Shown here: one piece after another, positions 48,313-55,215 of the stretch
Position numbering within the stretch: the first letter of the stretch is position 1
Layout: each line of letters begins with the position of its first letter
Assembly: GCA_905250885.1 (NCBI GenBank)
Contig: CAJNOQ010000314.1
Coordinates: 1-55,215, forward strand
Length of the DNA stretch: 55,215 nt
Direction of reading: 5' to 3'
From: Didymodactylos carnosus
Taxonomy: Eukaryota; Rotifera; Eurotatoria; Philodinida; Philodinidae
Program-made: the position numbers and the translations under genes
The notes under the pieces: generated by a model
Database searches by the model: none
The model's input: the letters and a program-made list of their open reading frames with translations, nothing else
Told to the model about the DNA's origin: nothing

Positions 48313-49154
48313 TTAGAGAGTTCTACTTAGCCAAACGACGATTGCATACTAGAAATCTGTAAGTATTTTTAATTGAATATCCAAGTTATTTCTAGTTTGG
48401 CAGAAATCTTAAACTCTATAGATGTTTTGACCATTTACAGAAAAATGAAATACTTTTATCTAATTAAAACACTTTTAGCCTGTTTTTGTCTCCTTACAAT
48501 TTAATCGTAAGTCATTTTTCTAATGCTTTCAAAATGACTTCTTGCTTTGTTACATAAAAAGAAAGAATTGATTTCCGATCTCATTTTACTTACTCATCAT
48601 TTAGTTCATCACTTTTTGAATACAATGATAAAGTAACTTACATCTATTTCCTTCTTTTCTGCCTTGCACATATATTAAGGTATCAACATTTTTCTTCTCT
48701 CGGTTTGTTTTCAAACGGATCATACCTAAAAATATAAGCGCTTACCTCTACACAAGATAGAGACAAAGCCGCTGTTGATTCTCTATTCGTAAAAGAAGAT
48801 TTATAAAACAATGTTGATAACGGATCCTTCTTCTTCTTCTACAACAACAAGAAATACTAACTGTTCAAATAATGTGGAAGAAGAGAAAACAAATAATCAG
48901 AAAAAAGAAAGTTTTCGATTTTTCTTCTTCTATTTACTCGTATAAGACAAAAATTTTTTTTTTTTTTTATAGAGATATGCACAAGTGCCGACTTCGATTA
49001 ATAAATAGTACACACCCACATATGGAAAAGAGAGAATATAATTATTATACATATATATACATATATGTAATGTATATCCATATATCGAAGACGAACGGTA
49101 GCAGAATTAAATAGTGATTGTGAGAGATCTTTATGAAATGGATAAAAATCTTGT

Positions 49155-49155
<1 letters not shown>

Positions 49156-49190
<35 letters not shown>

Positions 49191-49196
49191 GCAACA
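49156..49196. repeat. CAA trinucleotide microsatellite
   Basis: About thirteen tandem CAA units followed by CAGCAACAAG. It lies outside any supported gene; the Val-rich minus-strand frame across it is an artefact. Confidence 0.9.
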
Positions 49197-52100
49197 AGCA
49201 AGATGAAATTGAGAATATGTTCAATCCATTGTTAACGTTTAACTTTTCAAATATTGACTCATATTATTATTATTATTACTACAATGAATGAAAAGAATGA
49301 GGGAGAAGACATCACACAAAATGAAGTGTTCTAAGAAGAGAACATCCCGAGTTAAAAAAATTAATTTTTTTGTTTTATTTCTTATAGAAAAATCCTAATA
49401 CGATTGATAATTCTTCAAAAACATTTCATCAACTCTAGACATTGTTTGACAGAGAGAAATAAAAAGAGTGTCGTGTTCAATTATTAAAGAGAGACGACGA
49501 CAAGTAAGAAGATATTCATTTACAATGAAATGACCGAAAGATTCTCAAATTTCATGTTATTTTTGATATATATGTATAGTAGGATTTCTGCGAGACAGCT
49601 AACGATCTATTTCCTAAAAAGTTAACGGTAATCTTTTGTACTATTGATAAATTACTTTGTGCTCAGCCAGATGTAAAAAACAGGAAAATCTTGTTCGATG
49701 TTACTTTCTCTATTGCAGAGTCCTTATTTTCAACTTGTATACTAGAAATGGTGAATCATCTCTTCATATATTGACAGTTGATACTTCATTCTCCATCTGT
49801 TTGATGCAATGAGTATATGCATGTTCTTGGAAAGCAATACGTCAAACTCAGCTGGTAGTCTCACATTTATCTGTTACATATCTCTCAAAAATAAACGGTA
49901 GCACGAACGATAAACTGTCAGCCAACATGCTCATTTACAGACACGAACAATCTTTTACTCGTTATGTGAGATGACACGAATTTTTAATTATATTGGTGGA
50001 ACAGTTCTTCTCTGGACACAGTAGGACGCTATATATATGTAGTGTTATCAAACAGAGCAAACACGATATATCTCAATCTTGAAAAAAAAACACTTTAAAT
50101 ATTATAAATCAAGGCAATCTGCAAGAAAATGTATATTGAAAACATCTTATACTGTGTACCGTGTGCTCAATTGGCACTTTTAAATATAAAATCGAATGTT
50201 TTATGATTTACGTTGCTCGAGGTTATAAACATTTAATGAGAAAGCTCAAATGTTCGTAGTAATATCCAAAAAAATAATTAATGTTGACCAATCATAACAG
50301 ACAACGGTCAACATAGGAATAGATATATAAACAGTAACGCTACGTCGGAATAGTATCACTCCTCTATCTTTAAATGGAAAGTTATTTTCATGAAATAAAA
50401 GTGAGTAAAATCCAACGAACAAACTTCTAAATAGTCATCACAATGAGTATCGACTAAATTAAAATAATTTTTTTGACAAAAGTTAGTGAATAACTCACAT
50501 TTTCTTAATGTATAAAACACTTACTTTCTTAGAATAAATTTCTAATAATCGATTAAGAAACATATGTCATGACGCGTAAGAGTATGTGTATACGATAACT
50601 AACTACAAAAACTGTACGCATCATAATCATGCAGTGTGTATATGTCTCCAAACTGTACGCGCAATCAACGAAGACGATTGAACAATAACAAAACAAGAGA
50701 AGAAAAGGAAAGAAAAATATCACATTTGATGTCATAAAAAAAGATCAAGAGAAAGTTAATCGGATACAATCAATGTGTATAGAAGCTTAGTAACTACTTG
50801 TTGTTACACACATACAGGAAGTTGTGACGCATAGCAGGTCAGCCATCTGCCGATATTTAATGTGCACGTTTATCAACAATTTTTAAAGATTTGTTTAGAA
50901 AAGAAGAAAATTCATCAAAACAAATGACGGCCGATAAATTTTTTAATCTTGTATAATGTTCCTGTTGTGTTTGTGTATAGATGTTTATAATTTAGAGAAA
51001 GAGATACGTGTATGTCTAATCAGCATATATGAGCAAAAAGATTAAACAAAGATGACACAAATATTTTAGAAAATTCATAAATAAGAAGCAAACTACTAAC
51101 AGGTTTTGAATACAAGACTGAACGATAGTTTTATTCAATGATGTGAATTATACGAAATTTCAAGTCTTTTCTTCGTTTATTTCATACAATTACTCTACTT
51201 TCCATTAATTTATCTAGAGTATTTTTCATAGTACGAAGAGCCAAATGAGGCAACTATCTTTTGTAGTATGATTTTGTTTGATAACTGTTGAAAACTTTAG
51301 TATTTCTAAAAAAAAATGAAACTAAATTTTCAATCATAATTAACTTATTACTGCCTCATTTAATATAAAAAACAACATCACTTTTCTCGTTTTTTTTCAA
51401 GTAAAACGATGTGTATCTGGCGTTTATCATACGAGACTATACACATGCCAAGTAATATTGAATACTTGAAAATTTTCTTTTTGCTTGCCTACTGTTCAAG
51501 AGAAAAATAAAAACAAATAAAACAAAAGCCTCTTGACCTCTTGCATTCACATATGATCGGTGCACAGTTATACATACACAAAGAGAAAAAAGATTAACAA
51601 AACTATTTCATAAACTAGGCCTTGATTTATTTATTATTTGTTTACTCCTTTTCTCTCTCTCGCTCTTCTTCTGTTATCTTGTTTGTAAAGTATTGAAAAT
51701 AAAAATTGACAATGTATGATTTATATTGTCTTTTTATTTTTTTTTGATAAATAGAACATTTATTCTCGAAAAGAGATTGAAAAATTTGTGATTATAGTGA
51801 AATATTCTTCAATGGACAATGCCTTATGGTTTGACGGACAAGTTTTTGTTACAAATAAACTTTTTTTAAATTTACCGTAAAAATATGTATCAAGATCTAC
51901 GCAAATATTAAAAAAGAAAAAGTGAAAGTGAATTCATTGATTATGAGTTGTTATTTCGAAATCTTACATATTTTTCCGGCATGAATTAACTCACAGGTTT
52001 ATTACACTCTCAATCAACAACAAAACATCACTCATCCTCAAATTATTTCAGATGTTTGAAGGAAATTTCTATTATTCTTTAAGAAAAAGCTGAATATATT

Positions 52101-55100
52101 AGAGAATTTGAAACAAATCAAAACAAAAGTATTAAAAGAAAAAAGAATGAACAGATTCAAAAATAATAGGTAACTATTTTGAAAGTATCAAAAAAACTTT
52201 GTGTTTTTCCCCTACAAAAAAATAATTTCTTCTTTAAAATATACTTAGGATTAAAAAAGAATAATCAAGTAATAAAGAACTTGAAAGTCTTAATAGAAAT
52301 AAAATGCTACTTGACAATCATGTGACTAATAGGAACTCGATTTTAAAAATAAAATGTTCAATATGGAAACGTTATACTGTTCTATTGATAAAGAAATGTT
52401 TTTCTTCTTAGATCTAAAAATTTTAATTGTGATTTTGATCAATTTTACAATTATTAACTAGTCATTAAAAAATCTCCTTATACTCAATCAGTTCTTATCT
52501 AATATCTTTAGAGCTCTATATAAAAGTAAAATTGTCATCATTTACCTTGATCTTATGTTTAAAAATTTTTATGTTTTTCTGTTGCATATTCTCTTCTGAT
52601 CTTATGTTCTCTTAATCGAGTATATTATTATTAATCTAATGAAAGTAGATGAACAACTTACGTGATTGATCATAATCTCCTCTTCTCTATTTTATTATTA
52701 AAAAGAGAGACATCAAGTATTTTGCTTACGGGTAATTTCACTCATTAAATGTTTTCTAATAGATCTAAACAACAAACGAGATTTAAATAATGATGATGAA
52801 GTTTTTTATCAGTTCTCATACGTCTAATATATTCAGACGTTTTCAATAACATCCAGAAAAGAAACGTGGCGATATATATGTATATGCACATGTTTCTTTT
52901 CTTTCTATTTGAAATATTTTCTTGTTATTGTTTGAAGTTGTTGAAGTATTGAAAAATAATAAATGATCCTCCATTTGTCATATTGTTAAAAGATGAAAAT
53001 CGTGTTATATAACGGAAATTATATAGAAGCTTAAGATAAACCGACGCCACAAGGTTAGAATTTAAAAATAAAATAATGTACTACTTTAATTAACAACAAA
53101 ATATGTCTCAAATCTAAGAATCATTATTATTATTATTATCATGTCTCGAAGGAATACCATTATCCCAACTACTTTGTATCTTCTGAAATTCTATGAATTA
53201 AATTTAATCTAAATATTAAAAGTATATGATTTTTTTGACAAGTTTTGATAAATTTTCGGATGAAAAAAATTCTTATCTCTGATTTATAAGTTATGTTATT
53301 GAGAAAAGCTACTATTTACCTATAAGGTGTTCAATGACGCAAATCAAGTCATTTTCTACTATAATAACCGTTCGATATATACAATTGATTAAGAAAGTAG
53401 TCATACAATTAGAAAAAAATCTTTCATATTCACATTTTTTTTATTAAAAGAACAAACTGAAAAGAAGTTTCCATTATTGAATAGAGAAATAGTCAAATTT
53501 TATGTATGGATAAATGTCGATTTTCATTTGAAATCTTTCGTAGGTTTTGAGAAACTGTATCATTGTTTTAAACTAGATAAAACTATTCTTTGATTACTAC
53601 AATTGTATTTACATGAACGAATCGTCAACTATCTCCTTTTAGAAATTTTGATAAAAAATAATGCGTTTAAACATTTGACAATTGAAACTAAACTAAAACT
53701 TTAACTATTCAATTTGGAAAAAGTTAAATGTTTTAGCTTAAAATTAATTAAAACTGAATTTCAAAAAATTCTATTTCGAAAGCACTTGAAAAGCTTCATG
53801 AATCAGTAGTATATCTCAACATTCAGTTATACATTCGTTTTTAAAAATTTTACACGAAAATATTACACAAAAGTCCAGTTTAGTCCATCAATTATTTTCC
53901 ATATAGTTTTATGGAATATTGAATTTTACATTAAGTGAGATATCATAATGCTCTGTAGAATATTGTACTTGGGAGTTGAATGTCGACAAAGTCTTACTTC
54001 TTAGCGATTGTTCTTTCTACTTGTGTATTTGAAATTCATGTTTAGTATTAAAAAAGTCTACATTTAGTCGTTTTCAATGGTAAGAAAATTCTTTGAGTCC
54101 GTCGCTTTAATGAAAAAACGTGAACACAAAAGCTTTTCTCTCATCGTATGAATATTTTTTTGATCGATCGTATATGAGGATCAAATGTCAGGCAAGTGAA
54201 GAGAGATGTTATTACGAGAAAAAAGAAAAATTGAAGGGAAAATGTTTATAAAAAAAAGATTTTGGATAATTTACCTTTAGGCACAAATTATATATCAACG
54301 TTCTGTCATGCAAACTAGAAAAGAAAAATGGAACATAGTTCCGTTTAGATAATTGTTTTTTAACAAAATATCTGTCATGACATTGAACATTTTTAATTGT
54401 TAAATAACCTAATCATAAGAGTCTAATTTTGGATTTAGCTTTTTTTTGTTTTTGATCCTCTGCGATACTTACAAAAAAGAAAATGGTGATTATAAAAAAT
54501 AAAGACAAACTACATGAGCGACAATAATTAACACAAATACTAACGAACACTGCTGTTACACTGTATATATAAAATTAACGATATACTCAAAAGGAAATAA
54601 AGAGAGGATTCGTAGAACAAAAGAAATAAACGTCTACTACTCATTATAAACAAACAGAATTCACCAGCTTTGTTCACTGGTTTCTGACGGAGACCAATTT
54701 GGATACTTTCACTCTTAAAAATGTCTCAGAAAAACAGATTATTGTAAAACTATGAAGAAATAGGATAGAACGTATACAATTTGGAAAAAACGTTTTTTTC
54801 TTGTATTGTTTTACAAAAAAATTAAAAATTTTTTCTTTCGTGCAAACAAACATGTACAAAAGGATAGCGGTGTATAATTCATATTTTCCCTCTAAATTTT
54901 CGCTCAAACATCTTTTGTTGGTTAGGGAAAAGAAAGAGAAAAAAGGGCAAATCCATGCGAGATACGAAAATACATAAGCGAAAAAGCATAGTGTTAGTGC
55001 ATTACTAGATATAAATCTATTTCTCTTAGGAGCATGTATTATTCACGACAAAATGATTTTCGCTATGTTACCACTGTAGGAGATGGGTGAGATGGGGTTA

Positions 55101-55215
55101 TGAGATATGGATGCCAAAAAAATGTTAAGAAAATACTACAGGCCATGGTCATTGATTGGAATGGTTGGCGAAGAATAGATGAGTAGTATTAGTTTTAGTA
55201 TGAATGTGTAGATAT

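Larger units (their letters stand above)
41911..55215. other. 13-kb gene desert
   Basis: No frame longer than about 90 codons occurs and none has motif or codon character. Contents: the 5' untranslated region of the receptor gene (41911-41941), a short coding-like piece at 42069-42179, microsatellites (TC near 43678-43700, ATA near 45855-45870, CAT/ATC near 47035-47062 and 47461-47487, CAA near 49156-49191, TAT near 49260-49280), and one foldback element at 47645-48312. Foldback elements are much rarer here than in the first 40 kb. It may be a large intron or regulatory region of a gene outside the window. Confidence 0.6.

Noticed and set aside
48998..49201. Val-rich minus-strand frame
   Set aside because: It is a translation of the CAA microsatellite.
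1..55215. tRNA, rRNA, CRISPR or telomere repeats
   Set aside because: No T-loop/acceptor pairing, conserved rRNA segment, spaced direct repeats or telomere-like tandem units were found by reading both strands.

Overview
The window looks like nuclear DNA of a small invertebrate, most likely a bdelloid rotifer. It is strongly AT-rich. Most introns are 45-70 bases with GT..AG ends, exons favour CAA, GAA and AAT codons, and the genes are animal-type (SART3, MAGUK-type guanylate kinase-like domain, animal haem peroxidase, SUEL/CUB/C-type lectin). Several start codons sit just behind a pyrimidine-rich AG, as expected with spliced-leader trans-splicing, which is known in bdelloids. The organism is inferred; no ribosomal, tRNA or other diagnostic locus is present.

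Layout. 1-4645 is repeat DNA: hairpin elements and degenerate short-word arrays. 4646-4913 is the broken 3' end of a NAD(P)-binding oxidoreductase-like gene (+). It lies tail to tail with a minus-strand gene (5045-7439) whose exons join an NME5-like nucleoside diphosphate kinase domain to a DLG-type guanylate kinase-like domain. 7440-9515 holds a near-perfect hairpin element. 9516-11369 (+) encodes a Cys/His zinc-binding, coiled-coil, propeller-like protein. 11370-14478 is gene-free with a TA-flanked MITE. 14479-17544 (+) is read as one gene of eight exons with a TALE-like homeodomain and a C-terminal BRCA1-like tandem BRCT. 17545-21836 is a transposon graveyard with a 1.1 kb foldback element and a clear piggyBac-type MITE. 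21837-26186 (+) is a complete SART3 gene. 26187-30557 holds three more foldback elements. 30558-33787 (+) is a secreted haem-peroxidase-family protein with substituted active-site residues and a Gln-rich tandem repeat. 33788-38341 is repeat DNA. 38342-38716 (+) has coding-like exon remnants. 38933-41910 (-) encodes a single-pass receptor with SUEL lectin, CUB and C-type lectin-like domains. 41911-55215 is about 13 kb with no convincing gene, only microsatellites and one diverged foldback element.

The genes do not form a pathway. What stands out is unusual domain combinations (NDPK + guanylate kinase-like; homeodomain + BRCT; SUEL + CUB + CTLD + TM), a probable pseudo-peroxidase, and a rich set of non-autonomous foldback elements and palindromic word arrays. 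Exon models were joined by hand from splice signals and reading phase. Each model keeps an open frame, but none has been checked against RNA.
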